Source: Brenneria bubanii
GTDB lineage: Bacteria; Pseudomonadota; Gammaproteobacteria; Enterobacterales; Enterobacteriaceae
Length of the DNA stretch: 64,000 bases
Direction: 5' to 3'
Assembly: GCF_022378355.1 (NCBI RefSeq)
Contig: NZ_JAKMAJ010000005.1
Span: 245,082 to 309,081, forward strand
In this document: positions 1 through 8,089 of the stretch, piece after piece
How positions within the stretch are numbered: position 1 is the stretch's first letter
Layout: each line of letters begins with the position of its first letter
Translations under genes and position numbers: made by a program
The notes under the pieces: generated by a model
The model's database searches: none
What the model was told of the DNA's origin: nothing
The model's input: only the letters and a program-made list of their open reading frames with translations

Positions 1-706
1 GCGCCTGGTTTTCATTGCGGCGTTTATTATCGATATGCGCTTCCAGCCGGTTCGCCAGCCAGGTCAGGCTGAAACAGATGATGTAATACCCCAGCGCGAC
101 GATGGCGAACACCTGAAAAGGTTTGGTAAGCAGTTGATTATTTACCTGATTGGCCGCATAGGTCAGTTCGGGCACGCTGATGACGTAGCCCAGCGTGCTG
201 TCTTTGATAATCGAAACCAGTTGGCTCACCAGACTTGGCAAGGTGTTGTAGAGCGCCTGCGGCAAGATCACCATACGAAAGGCTTTGATGTGGCTCATCC
301 CCAGCGCGCGCGACGCTTCATATTGACCCGACGGCAGCGCCTGAATCCCTCCGCGGACGATTTCGGCAATATAGGCGCTTTCATAAATCACCAGCGTACA
401 CAGCATGGTGGAAAACCCGCTGATGTTATGGCCGATAAGCAGCGGGACGCAGAAATAGGTCCAGAACACCACCATCAACAGCGGGATCCCGCGCAACACA
501 TAGACCCAGCAGGCCGCCGGCCAGCTTAGCCAGCGAAACGGGGAGATGCGCGCGACGCCGAGCAGCACGCCGATGGGAAAGGCGAAGATCACCGCCAGCA
601 GCGAGATCAGCAAGGTACAGAGAATGCCGCCCAGCGGGCCTTTGGGATACTGGCCCATCAGAAACAGCATCCCGTTATCATGCAATATGGTAAACATTTC
701 CAACAC
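1..706 (-). CDS. Polar amino acid ABC transporter permease (partial, C-terminus off the window)
   Basis: Inner-membrane permease of the HisM/GlnP family, which pairs with the permease just upstream to form the channel of an amino acid importer. About 235 residues are visible and the frame is still open at the left edge, so only the last few residues are missing. The EAA loop typical of the family is readable (an ALGMSHIKAFRMVILPQAL stretch), between several hydrophobic segments. A GTG at 706 is preferred as start because a GAGGT ribosome binding site lies 6 bases before it; an ATG at 697 is the alternative. It starts 5 bases after the stop of the upstream permease, so the two are surely co-transcribed. 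No ATPase gene for this transporter is inside the window; it may lie to the left. Substrate is not determined. Confidence 0.85.
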   Translation of the reverse strand, partial: MLEMFTILHDNGMLFLMGQYPKGPLGGILCTLLISLLAVIFAFPIGVLLGVARISPFRWLSWPAACWVYVLRGIPLLMVVFWTYFCVPLLIGHNISGFSTMLCTLVIYESAYIAEIVRGGIQALPSGQYEASRALGMSHIKAFRMVILPQALYNTLPSLVSQLVSIIKDSTLGYVISVPELTYAANQVNNQLLTKPFQVFAIVALGYYIICFSLTWLANRLEAHIDNKRRNENQA

Positions 707-710
707 GGGG

Positions 711-1406
711 TTACCTCGCATAAACACGCTGGAAATGACGCGCCAACAATGCGCCGGCTCCCATCAACAGCAGAGAAAAGACCAGGTAAGCCGCGGAAGC
801 CACCACATAGGATTCAAAAGTACGGAAGGTGCGATTTTCAATCTCGCGGGTGACAAACGTCAGTTCCGTCACGCCGATCACCATCGCCAGGCTGGTGTTC
901 TTGAACAGCAGCACGGTATGATTGATCAGCGACGGTAATGAGTTGCGCAATCCCTGAGGCAAAATCACCAGGCGCATCGCGCGCCCATAGCTCATGCCCA
1001 ACGCGCGGGCCGCCTCATTCTGTCCGTCGGGGATGGCGCGTAATCCGCTGCGGATGTCTTCCGAAAAATAAGCCGCCTGGCATAATCCCAGTGCGATCAT
1101 TGAGAAGATAAATTCCGCATTGAAATCGTTAATCCACATTTGCAGCGATTCCGGCAGCAAGGTGGGAATAGCGAAATACCAGATCATCAGTTGAATCAGC
1201 GTCGGTACGTTACGGTGATAGGAAACGTAAGCCGCCACCAGCATCACCGCCGCCCGTTTATGGGTTAAACGGATCACCACCAGCAACAACGCTAATGCCA
1301 TCGCCAGCAGCCAGGAACCCAAAGCCAGCTTCAGAGTAAGTACCGCACCGTCAACGATCATCGCCCCGAACTGACCGGTGAAAATCGCGTCAAAATCGAG
1401 CGTCAT
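711..1406 (-). CDS. Polar amino acid ABC transporter permease (HisM/GlnP family)
   Basis: A 231-residue inner-membrane permease. It has the usual His/Glu/Gln type I importer layout: about five hydrophobic segments and an EAA motif near residues 134-152 (AARALGMSYGRAMRLVILP). The start is well supported, with AGGAGG about 8 bases upstream of the ATG. It sits between the dehydrogenase gene (32-base gap) and the second permease (4-base gap), which makes a minus-strand operon. The matching periplasmic binding protein is probably the one encoded at 8090-8935, the only one at this locus. That pairing is inferred from location; the ligand cannot be read from sequence. Confidence 0.9.
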   Translation of the reverse strand: MTLDFDAIFTGQFGAMIVDGAVLTLKLALGSWLLAMALALLLVVIRLTHKRAAVMLVAAYVSYHRNVPTLIQLMIWYFAIPTLLPESLQMWINDFNAEFIFSMIALGLCQAAYFSEDIRSGLRAIPDGQNEAARALGMSYGRAMRLVILPQGLRNSLPSLINHTVLLFKNTSLAMVIGVTELTFVTREIENRTFRTFESYVVASAAYLVFSLLLMGAGALLARHFQRVYAR

Positions 1407-1438
1407 CGTTTATTCCTCCTCCAATACTTACCCGTCGG

Positions 1439-2191
1439 TTACTGCGCCGTTTCGCCGGGGCGCATCGTCGATAGCCCGCCCGGCACCTGCAGCGTCGGCG
1501 TGATCTCGATATTGCCGAAATTCACGGCAACCGGCGCGGCCAGCACAAACGCTACGGTATCCGCGATGTCTTTCGCCTGCGGCAATTCAAAGCCTTCAAT
1601 AAAGCGGCGATGCCCTTCTTCTTTATCGCCCATCACATTGCCGAAAATATCGGTGGCGACGCGGCCCGGGCAGATTTCCGTTACCCGCACGCGCTTGCCA
1701 TAGCAGTCCACCCGCAGTTGGCGGGACAAAGCGTGCACGCCGGCTTTGGTTGCGTGATAGATAGAGTTGCCGTTGAAATTGTAAATCGCCGCGATCGACG
1801 TGATATTGATGACGTGTCCGCAGTCGCGCTCGACCATTCCCGGCACCAGCAGGCGGCACAAATGCAGTACCGCGCGCAAATTGACGTCGACCTGGGTATC
1901 AATCGCCTCTTCATCGGCATTCAGGATCGAGCCGGGACGGGAAACGCCCGCGTTATTGACCAGAATATCGACCTGAATTTCACTGCACAGCCGTGTCAGC
2001 GCCTGCGTATCCGCGACGTCGATGGCATGAGGAATGCAGCCGGTGCGTTCCGCCAGCGCCGAGAGCTGCTCCTGACGACGCGCCACGGCGTGGACAGTGA
2101 TGCCCTCCCGGCACAAACGTTCTACAATCGCTTCTCCCATTCCGGCGGATGCGCCGGTTACCAATGCGGTTTTGTAATCTGAAAATGGCAT
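1439..2191 (-). CDS. Short-chain dehydrogenase/reductase (SDR family)
   Basis: A 250-residue cytoplasmic NAD(P)-dependent oxidoreductase of the classical SDR family. It shows the cofactor motif TGASAGMG at residues 12-19, the NNAG motif in the middle, and the catalytic Ser and YHATK (YxxxK). It resembles the YdfG/serine 3-dehydrogenase-like branch that acts on 3-hydroxy acids, but the substrate is not determinable here. The ATG at 2191 is chosen over a longer reading because AGGAG lies at the right spacing before it. It stands between the PxpA-like gene (149-base gap) and two permeases on the same strand, so it probably processes the imported compound or its breakdown product. Confidence 0.88.
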   Translation of the reverse strand: MPFSDYKTALVTGASAGMGEAIVERLCREGITVHAVARRQEQLSALAERTGCIPHAIDVADTQALTRLCSEIQVDILVNNAGVSRPGSILNADEEAIDTQVDVNLRAVLHLCRLLVPGMVERDCGHVINITSIAAIYNFNGNSIYHATKAGVHALSRQLRVDCYGKRVRVTEICPGRVATDIFGNVMGDKEEGHRRFIEGFELPQAKDIADTVAFVLAAPVAVNFGNIEITPTLQVPGGLSTMRPGETAQ

Positions 2192-2340
2192 CTCAATTCT
2201 CCTGAACGATTGTCTGCTCACTGTTTTTCAATAAACGGACCGGATAATTTGACTCTATCCAGTAAATGCAAACGGGTATAAGACATAAATGATTTGAGGC
2301 GATAAGGGCGACTTATAACCACGGGAACGGCCCGGCGAGA

Positions 2341-3111
2341 TTAACCAATCTGTTGTGATACCGGCTCAATGCGCAGGCCGTTTTCTTCAATCACGGCGCG
2401 CAGTATTTTCACCATGCCGATGGCCTCCGGCGTATCGCCATGCACCAGAATCGACGACACCTCGGCGCGCAGCGTCTGACCGTCGATGCTGCGAATGGTG
2501 CCTTCGGTCAGTAATTGGCATACCCTGGCCTTGACCTGCGCCAGATCGTGAATAACCGCGCCCGGCTTGCCGCGGCTGACGAGCAATCCGTTGCTTTCAT
2601 AGGCGCGATCGGCGAGGAAAACGCAAGCGACCGGCAGCGTCAAGCGACGCGCCGCGCGTTCAACGGCATTACCGGCCATGGTGCTAATGATTAACCCCGG
2701 GTCAAACGCCTTCACCGCGCGCAGCAGGCTCTCAGCCAGCGCCTCATCTTCAGAGGCCATGTTGCCGAGCGCGCCATGAAAGCTCATGTGCGTCAACGGG
2801 TAGTCCGCGGCGCGGGCAAAGGCGGACAACGCGCCGAGCTGATACGTCACGTAATGGGCAAGAACCTCGGGTTCTATCTGCATGCGCCGACGGCCGAATC
2901 CCATCAGATCCGGCAACCCCACGTGGGCGCCCAGATCGACGCGATGCTTTTTCGCCAGCGCCACGGTTTTCGCCATAATCACCGCATCGCCGGCATGAAA
3001 ACCACAGGCGACGTTGGCGGAGGTGATCAGCGGCATCAGCGCGGCGTCATCGGCCATTTGATAATCGCCGAAGCCCTCGCCGAGATCGGCATTCAAATCA
3101 ATCGACTTCAT
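2341..3111 (-). CDS. pxpA: 5-oxoprolinase subunit A-like protein (LamB/YcsF family)
   Basis: A 256-residue protein of the LamB/YcsF family. In E. coli and Bacillus the family member PxpA works with PxpB and PxpC to hydrolyse 5-oxoproline to glutamate with ATP. Visible family signatures are DLNADLGEGFG at the N-terminus and ANVACGFHAGD around residues 32-42. It deviates from the family in a normally conserved block: the usual VKPHGALYN reads MSFHGALGN at residues 109-117, losing the Lys, Pro and Tyr. It overlaps the carrier-like gene upstream by 4 bases (translational coupling). PxpB- and PxpC-like genes lie 3-5 kb away on the same strand. The family is certain; activity on 5-oxoproline itself is an inference weakened by the changed motif. 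Confidence 0.8.
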   Translation of the reverse strand: MKSIDLNADLGEGFGDYQMADDAALMPLITSANVACGFHAGDAVIMAKTVALAKKHRVDLGAHVGLPDLMGFGRRRMQIEPEVLAHYVTYQLGALSAFARAADYPLTHMSFHGALGNMASEDEALAESLLRAVKAFDPGLIISTMAGNAVERAARRLTLPVACVFLADRAYESNGLLVSRGKPGAVIHDLAQVKARVCQLLTEGTIRSIDGQTLRAEVSSILVHGDTPEAIGMVKILRAVIEENGLRIEPVSQQIG

Positions 3112-3536
3112 GATGAAACCTCTGTTTTTCGTAACCTGAGAATGGCGCTCTGGTACTCGACCAGCTCGCCCTGACTCACCTGCAGCGCGTCAACCACGCC
3201 ATCGACCGGACTGCGCAGAGGCAGATAGATCAGCCCAACCTTGAGAAGGGCCAGCACTTCGCCCTGTCTGACCGCGGAGCCGATCGGCGCAAACGGCTCG
3301 CCGTTGCTCGGATGCCACAACCAGACGGCGCCTGGCATGGGCGCGGACAGCATGCTCGTTTGCGCGGCAGACGACGGCGTCGCCGTCTGCCTATCGCCGG
3401 AGGCGACAACCACTGGATCAAACTTAAGGCGGACGCGATAGCCGTTACCGCCGATCTCAATCTGAGATAACCCCGACTGGCGCATTTTATGAGCCACATC
3501 GCGTAAATCTTTAAAAGCTAATTGGCTAATGTGCAT
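3108..3536 (-). CDS. Biotin/lipoyl carrier-like protein lacking the acceptor lysine
   Basis: A 142-residue protein resembling the biotin carboxyl carrier protein (BCCP) of acetyl-CoA carboxylase. It has an N-terminal helical segment, a Ser/Thr/Ala-rich linker (about residues 45-62), then a beta-hammerhead domain beginning SAPMPGAVWLW (residues 64-74). In BCCPs the loop carries EAMKM with the biotinylated Lys. Here the aligned stretch is VGLIYLPL and position 102 is Leu, so covalent biotinylation looks impossible. The ATG at 3536 is chosen because it begins the BCCP-like N-terminus; a longer reading to 3659 adds a low-complexity leader with no family likeness. No biotin carboxylase gene is adjacent. 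The role is unknown; a structural partner of the oxoprolinase-like enzymes is possible. Confidence 0.7.
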   Translation of the reverse strand: MHISQLAFKDLRDVAHKMRQSGLSQIEIGGNGYRVRLKFDPVVVASGDRQTATPSSAAQTSMLSAPMPGAVWLWHPSNGEPFAPIGSAVRQGEVLALLKVGLIYLPLRSPVDGVVDALQVSQGELVEYQSAILRLRKTEVSS

Positions 3537-3775
3537 ACCTATCCCGTCAAATCGTCCGCCGTAATTTCGCCGCGCCGTGCGCGGTTTCCCAGAAAAGGCA
3601 AAAGAACAGGCGGTGCGGAAGAGATGAATATACGGTGTATGAATGAGGGGGCACCGCATTGCTTCCTGCCGCCAACCGCCAGTAGTCCTGGCGCGCTGGG
3701 GATAAAAAGCACTTTAACCTAGCCAAATGGTCATTCGGTAAGAGGGTTTCGCTTTACGATGATAAGGGACTCTTA

Positions 3776-4699
3776 TTACCCGACCAGCGCCAGCGGACGA
3801 TTGTCCGTCGTGCGTTTGGCCATCAGCGCCAGCAAAATGTCTTTAACCGCCGTGGCGGGTTGCGACAGCGGCAGATGATCCGACATACAAAATGACAGTG
3901 AAGCCTGAATATTGGGATTGTCGATTTTCGCCATCCAGGCATTGCAGGCCGTCAACATCGCACGAGCGGAGGATTCAGGCATGATGGTGCAGCCTAATCC
4001 GGCGCCCACGGCGGCGTTCAGCGTCGTTTGCGATTCGATTTCGCAGTTCACGCGATAGGCGAGCCCGCGTTGGATAAAAGCATCGTCAACCACTTTACGC
4101 ATGATGTTATAAATGCGCGGCAGAAACAGATCGTAGCGCGCGACCTCGGCCAGATCGATGCTCGCCCGCGATTTACCCAATGAGAGCGGGCAAACGAAAT
4201 AGAGATCTTCTTTCATCAGCGGCATAAAACGTAAGCCATGGATCTCGCGGACGCCATAAATCACCGCCATGTCCATCCGACCATTCATGATCAGCTCGCT
4301 TAAGGTGGTGCCGAAATTTTCATTAAAATAAAGAATGATTCCCGGATGCTGGCGACGAACCTCTTCCATCAGCGGCAGCGCCAGCTGCTGAGCCGCCGTC
4401 CCCGGCGCCAATCCGACGGAGACATTGCCGGACAGCGCTAAACCGGCGCCGTCAATGGCGCTTTGGGCTTGATCGCACTGGCGCAGAATCACCTGTGCAT
4501 GGGTGTAGAGAATTTTCCCCGCGTCGGTCGGCGTGACGCCGCGCTTGGTGCGAATCAGCAATTGCTGATTAACCTCCCCTTCCAGCGTGGCGAGTTGCTG
4601 ACTCAGTGCGGGTTGCGCAATATGAAGAATATCGGCGGCCTGAGTCAGGCTGCCAACGTCAACGATCTTGATAAAGTACTTCAGTCGACGGAGATTCAT
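3776..4699 (-). CDS. LysR-family regulator, Nac-like
   Basis: A 307-residue LysR-type regulator. The N-terminal winged helix-turn-helix (residues 1-65, including SLTQAADILHIAQPALSQQL) and the segment RTKRGVTPTDAGKILYTHA closely match Nac, the nitrogen assimilation control protein of Klebsiella. The effector domain is less similar, so this may be a Nac paralogue rather than Nac itself. It is divergent from the aminotransferase gene (427-base gap), the usual arrangement for a LysR protein controlling its neighbour. The flanking oxoprolinase and transporter genes suggest control of nitrogen-compound use. No sigma-54 promoter, which would be expected for true nac, was recognised in the gap. Confidence 0.85.
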   Translation of the reverse strand: MNLRRLKYFIKIVDVGSLTQAADILHIAQPALSQQLATLEGEVNQQLLIRTKRGVTPTDAGKILYTHAQVILRQCDQAQSAIDGAGLALSGNVSVGLAPGTAAQQLALPLMEEVRRQHPGIILYFNENFGTTLSELIMNGRMDMAVIYGVREIHGLRFMPLMKEDLYFVCPLSLGKSRASIDLAEVARYDLFLPRIYNIMRKVVDDAFIQRGLAYRVNCEIESQTTLNAAVGAGLGCTIMPESSARAMLTACNAWMAKIDNPNIQASLSFCMSDHLPLSQPATAVKDILLALMAKRTTDNRPLALVG

Positions 4700-5126
4700 G
4701 ATTGTTTCCTCGCAGCGATATCTTTATATTTTTTAAAGCAAATTCTGAGCCAAATATCGCCATGCGGCTGAAATCATTATTTTTCTTTCATCTATGTACA
4801 AATTTCAATCTATTAGCGGCAGGCTTTAGCGCCAATCAACCGACATGGTATTTCCCCCCCGACGACCGCCCCGCCCCCTGACTGCACTATAAAAGGGCAA
4901 GGCGCCATGCCGTTATTCACGCCGCCGCCGCCGATAACCATCATTTTGTGTTATGTCACCACAACAAAGCGCTATTAGCCCGCCGCGTTGATTCACTCTT
5001 ATGCTTTTCAGGATGCAGACCCTGATTGACGGTCTGATTCTTTGCTCTATGTCGTGCCGCCTGTCTTGGCCGATTTTATGCGGTATCGGCATGACGCCAC
5101 TCTGGACTGACTGGAATATCCACACC
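4700..5126. other. Divergent intergenic region, regulator/aminotransferase
   Basis: 427 bases between the divergent Nac-like regulator and the aminotransferase. No convincing ORF. It must hold both promoters and the LysR operator. A clear TGGC-N7-TTGC sigma-54 element was not seen. The stretch 4851-4875 is rich in C and G runs and could be structured. The aminotransferase frame stays open back to 5001, so an N-terminal extension cannot be fully excluded. Confidence 0.4.
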
Positions 5127-6329
5127 ATGCCTGAAATTGCCGATCGCTTAAAAAATGTCACTATTTCCGCTTCCGTCGCGATGACCCAGAAAGCGCGAGA
5201 CCTTGCCGCGCAGGGTATTCCCGTCATCGGTTTATCCACCGGCGAGCCTGACTTTCCCACGCCGCGGCATGCCATAGAAGCGGCCTATGCCGCCGCGCTG
5301 GCCGGCGATACGCGCTATCCGCCAACGGACGGCACGCCGGCGTTGCGCGCCGCCATTCAGCGCAAATTCAAGCGGGATAATCATCTTGATTATGAAATCA
5401 GCCAGATCATTACCGCAGGCGGGGCCAAACAGATTATTTTCAACGCCATGCTGGCGACCATTAACCCCGGCGATGAAGTTCTGATCCCAACGCCGTCCTG
5501 GATCAGCTATGCCGATATCGTAAAATTCGCCGGCGGCATACCGGTGCCCGTACCCTGCGCGCAGGAAAATGGCTTTAAACCTTATCCCGCCGATATTGAG
5601 CGGGCGATTACGCCGAAAACCAAGTGGCTGCTGCTCAACTACCCAAGCAATCCCACGGGTTCGGTCGCCAGCCGTCAGGAACTACAGGCCATCGCTGACG
5701 TCATGTTGCGCCATCCGGACATCTGGATCCTGACCGACGACATCTATGAGCACCTGATTTATGACGACATCATCTTTTATACTATCGCCGAAGTTGAGCC
5801 GCGGCTGATGACCCGAACGCTGACCGTCAACGGCGTATCCAAAGCCTGGTCGATGACCGGATGGCGCCTGGGTTTTTGCGGCGGACCGAAAGACCTGATC
5901 AAAGCCATGAGCAACGTGAACACCCAGAACAGCGGCGGCGTCGCTACGCTGACTCAGGCCGCGTCGGTTGCGGCGCTGGATGGGCCGCAGGAATTATTGA
6001 AACAGCGCGCGGAAATCTACCGTCAGCGTCGCGATTATGTTCTGGAACGACTGGCATCGATTGACGGACTGCTGTGCCATAAGCCTCAGGGCGCATTTTA
6101 CCTGTTTGTGAACATCGCCGCGTTTATCGGCAAAACCTCTCGCCAGGGCCATGCCATCAGCAACGATACCGACTTTGTCCTGGCATTAATGGAAGAACAG
6201 CATGTGGTGACCGTTCAAGGCGCGGCTTATGGTATGAGCCCCTTTTTCCGTCTCTCTTACGCCACCAGCATGGAGATACTGCAAGAAGGATGCGACCGCA
6301 TCGCGAAATTCTGTGAAGGTATGCAATAA
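5127..6329 (+). CDS. Class I pyridoxal-phosphate aminotransferase (aspartate aminotransferase type)
   Basis: A 400-residue cytosolic PLP-dependent aminotransferase of fold type I, most like bacterial aspartate/aromatic aminotransferases of the alpha-proteobacterial AatA kind. The motifs GLSTGEPDFPTP near the N-terminus, LLNYPSNPTG for substrate/PLP binding, and NGVSKAWSMTGWRLG containing the Schiff-base Lys are all intact. The ATG at 5127 (MPEIADRL) matches the family length; upstream ATGs at 5091 and 5001 would add an unrelated leader. It is divergent from the Nac-like regulator and convergent with pxpC. In this locus it could transaminate the amino acid released by the oxoprolinase-like enzymes; the true amino donor is unknown. 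Confidence 0.88.
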   Translation: MPEIADRLKNVTISASVAMTQKARDLAAQGIPVIGLSTGEPDFPTPRHAIEAAYAAALAGDTRYPPTDGTPALRAAIQRKFKRDNHLDYEISQIITAGGAKQIIFNAMLATINPGDEVLIPTPSWISYADIVKFAGGIPVPVPCAQENGFKPYPADIERAITPKTKWLLLNYPSNPTGSVASRQELQAIADVMLRHPDIWILTDDIYEHLIYDDIIFYTIAEVEPRLMTRTLTVNGVSKAWSMTGWRLGFCGGPKDLIKAMSNVNTQNSGGVATLTQAASVAALDGPQELLKQRAEIYRQRRDYVLERLASIDGLLCHKPQGAFYLFVNIAAFIGKTSRQGHAISNDTDFVLALMEEQHVVTVQGAAYGMSPFFRLSYATSMEILQEGCDRIAKFCEGMQ

Positions 6330-6342
6330 GATTGTCGCGTCG

Positions 6343-6360
6343 TCCCCGCGCCGGCGGGGA
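6343..6360. terminator. GC-rich stem-loop between convergent genes
   Basis: A 7-bp perfect stem (TCCCCGC/GCGGGGA) with a 4-base loop, 13 bases after the aminotransferase stop and 30 bases from the pxpC stop. There is no T-run on either strand, so it is at best a weak or factor-dependent terminator. Confidence 0.35.
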
Positions 6361-6389
6361 TTGGCGTCATGGCGCGCCTATCCGGTCGG

Positions 6390-7379
6390 CTATTCGCCTA
6401 AAACCGCGCCGGCGACCTGACGGCAGCTGCCGATCAGCGTATCAAGATAAGCATTCAGCGCGTGCTCCACCGCTATCGCTTCATCAACATGACTCTCAAC
6501 AAATTGTATGCAATTGCCGGCTTGCGCCTGTCCCAGCCGCCAGAGGTCGCCTTCGATCACCCCGGCAATCTTCGGGTAGCCGCCGGCAGTATTCGCATCG
6601 CTCAGTTGGATAATGGGCTCGCCTGCCGGCGGCACCTGCACTACGCCGGGGATCAACCCGTAAGACCGCATCTCCACCACGCTGGCGGGAGTAATCGGGT
6701 CGCCGCTCAGCCGATAGCCGGTGCGGTTACTGTGATTGGAGATCGTCCACTGCTGCGACCAGAAGCGCGGCGCGTCGTGGGCAAACAGCGCATACTCCCC
6801 GGAAGGGATGGCGCGAAGCTGCAAGACGCCGCTGCGGCTGACCGGGAAAACCTCGGCCAGCGCCACATCCGGCGGCACCACGCCCATCCCGCCGGCAGGC
6901 AGTTCGCAACATGCGCTTTCGCCTATCGGCAGGCGATCGCCATTGGCTAACGGCCGCCCATCAAGACCGCCAAAACCGCCGCGTAACGCCGTACTGCGCG
7001 ATCCCATCACCACCGGCACATCAATGCCTCCCGCCACGCAGAGATACCCGCGAGCGCCCCGGCGCGGATAGCGCATTTCCAGCGTCTGCCCGGCCTGAAC
7101 CCGACAGGCCCACCAGGGCGGCAAAGCCTCGCCATCAAGGGTGGCGCGGCAATCGGCTCCGGTTAATGCGATGGCGGTATCGCGCTGAAAAATAAGACGA
7201 AAAGGAAAGAGCTGCACTTCAATCGCGGCGGCGTTTTGCTCGTTGCCGAGCATGATATTACCCACGCGCAACGCCAGTGGATCCATCGCGCCGCTGACCG
7301 AAACGCCGATGTGGCGAAATCTGGTTCGCCCAAGATCCTGTACGGTGTTCAACGGGCCGGTTTTGATCACGTCTATCAC
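6390..7379 (-). CDS. pxpC: 5-oxoprolinase subunit C-like (PxpC/KipA, biotin-dependent carboxyltransferase family)
   Basis: A 329-residue protein of the KipA/PxpC family, cytoplasmic partner of PxpB in ATP-dependent 5-oxoproline hydrolysis. The family N-terminal signature is intact (KTGPLNTVQDLGR, then GVSVSGAMDPLALRVGN), as are later blocks RGYLCVAGGIDVPVVMGS and SNRTGYRLSGD. Length fits the family. It begins with GTG, overlapping the pxpB stop by 4 bases (GTGA), so the two subunits are translationally coupled. Family assignment is firm; the substrate in this locus could be 5-oxoproline or a related lactam. Confidence 0.88.
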   Translation of the reverse strand: MIDVIKTGPLNTVQDLGRTRFRHIGVSVSGAMDPLALRVGNIMLGNEQNAAAIEVQLFPFRLIFQRDTAIALTGADCRATLDGEALPPWWACRVQAGQTLEMRYPRRGARGYLCVAGGIDVPVVMGSRSTALRGGFGGLDGRPLANGDRLPIGESACCELPAGGMGVVPPDVALAEVFPVSRSGVLQLRAIPSGEYALFAHDAPRFWSQQWTISNHSNRTGYRLSGDPITPASVVEMRSYGLIPGVVQVPPAGEPIIQLSDANTAGGYPKIAGVIEGDLWRLGQAQAGNCIQFVESHVDEAIAVEHALNAYLDTLIGSCRQVAGAVLGE

Positions 7380-8086
7380 AATTCAATCCTTTCGGGTAGA
7401 AAGCGAATATTGTCGCCCGGCGCCATCAACGCCGGAGAATCAGCCATTGGGTCAAATACCGTAATATCGGCAAAGCCAATGGCATTCCAGCCGTTCGGGC
7501 CGGTCAATGCCGAAACGCCGGTCTGCGCTCCGCCAATGGTGACCGAACCTTTCAACATCTTCAGCGAGGGGACCTTTTTACGCGGCGTGGCAAGCGCCGG
7601 ATCCAGACCATGCAGATAGCCAAAACCCGGCGCGCTGCCCAGGCAAAATACCCTATAGCGCCCCTGATAATGGCGGCGTACCACCTCGGCGGCCGACAAG
7701 CCGGTAAATCGGCACACCGCATCCAGATCGATGGCGTACTCGCCGCCGTAACAGACCGGAATTTCAATCAGCTTACCCTGCGGGTCGATCGATTGGGCTT
7801 TATCCCAGGCGTCGCGCAATAACGCGATAGTCGAGGCGGGATCGGGCGGGGTTTGTTTGAATAACACCAGTAGATTGGTCACGCCGGGAATCAATGAATC
7901 AACGTCATCGCACGACCGCAATGCGGCCGCCAACGCCCAGATGCGACGCTGGGCGGACAAATCAAAATCACCTGGCGCATCAATCAGATAAGCGCGGTTG
8001 CCAATGGTGGAGACCTTCACTTGCTCGCCCGAATTGACAAGCGATAAAGAGATGCGCTTCGGCATCTCTCCAGACAACATAGTCAT
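7376..8086 (-). CDS. pxpB: 5-oxoprolinase subunit B-like (PxpB/KipI family, allophanate hydrolase subunit 1)
   Basis: A 236-residue protein of the KipI/PxpB family (allophanate hydrolase subunit 1 fold). Family blocks are present: CLGSAPGFGYLHGLDP for the usual PGFxYL motif, then KGSVTIGGAQTGVSALTGPNGWNAIG. The ATG at 8086 is chosen; a TTG at 8089 and an ATG at 8080 are in frame. The gene follows the stop of the binding protein gene with no real gap and overlaps pxpC by 4 bases, so binding protein, PxpB and PxpC form one operon. This is the strongest hint that the imported ligand is what PxpBC acts on. Confidence 0.87.
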   Translation of the reverse strand: MTMLSGEMPKRISLSLVNSGEQVKVSTIGNRAYLIDAPGDFDLSAQRRIWALAAALRSCDDVDSLIPGVTNLLVLFKQTPPDPASTIALLRDAWDKAQSIDPQGKLIEIPVCYGGEYAIDLDAVCRFTGLSAAEVVRRHYQGRYRVFCLGSAPGFGYLHGLDPALATPRKKVPSLKMLKGSVTIGGAQTGVSALTGPNGWNAIGFADITVFDPMADSPALMAPGDNIRFLPERIEL

Positions 8087-8089
8087 CAA

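Noticed and set aside
35-938. Plus-strand ORFs at the left edge
   Set aside because: They are antisense shadows of two ABC permeases whose membrane spans and EAA loops are clear on the minus strand.
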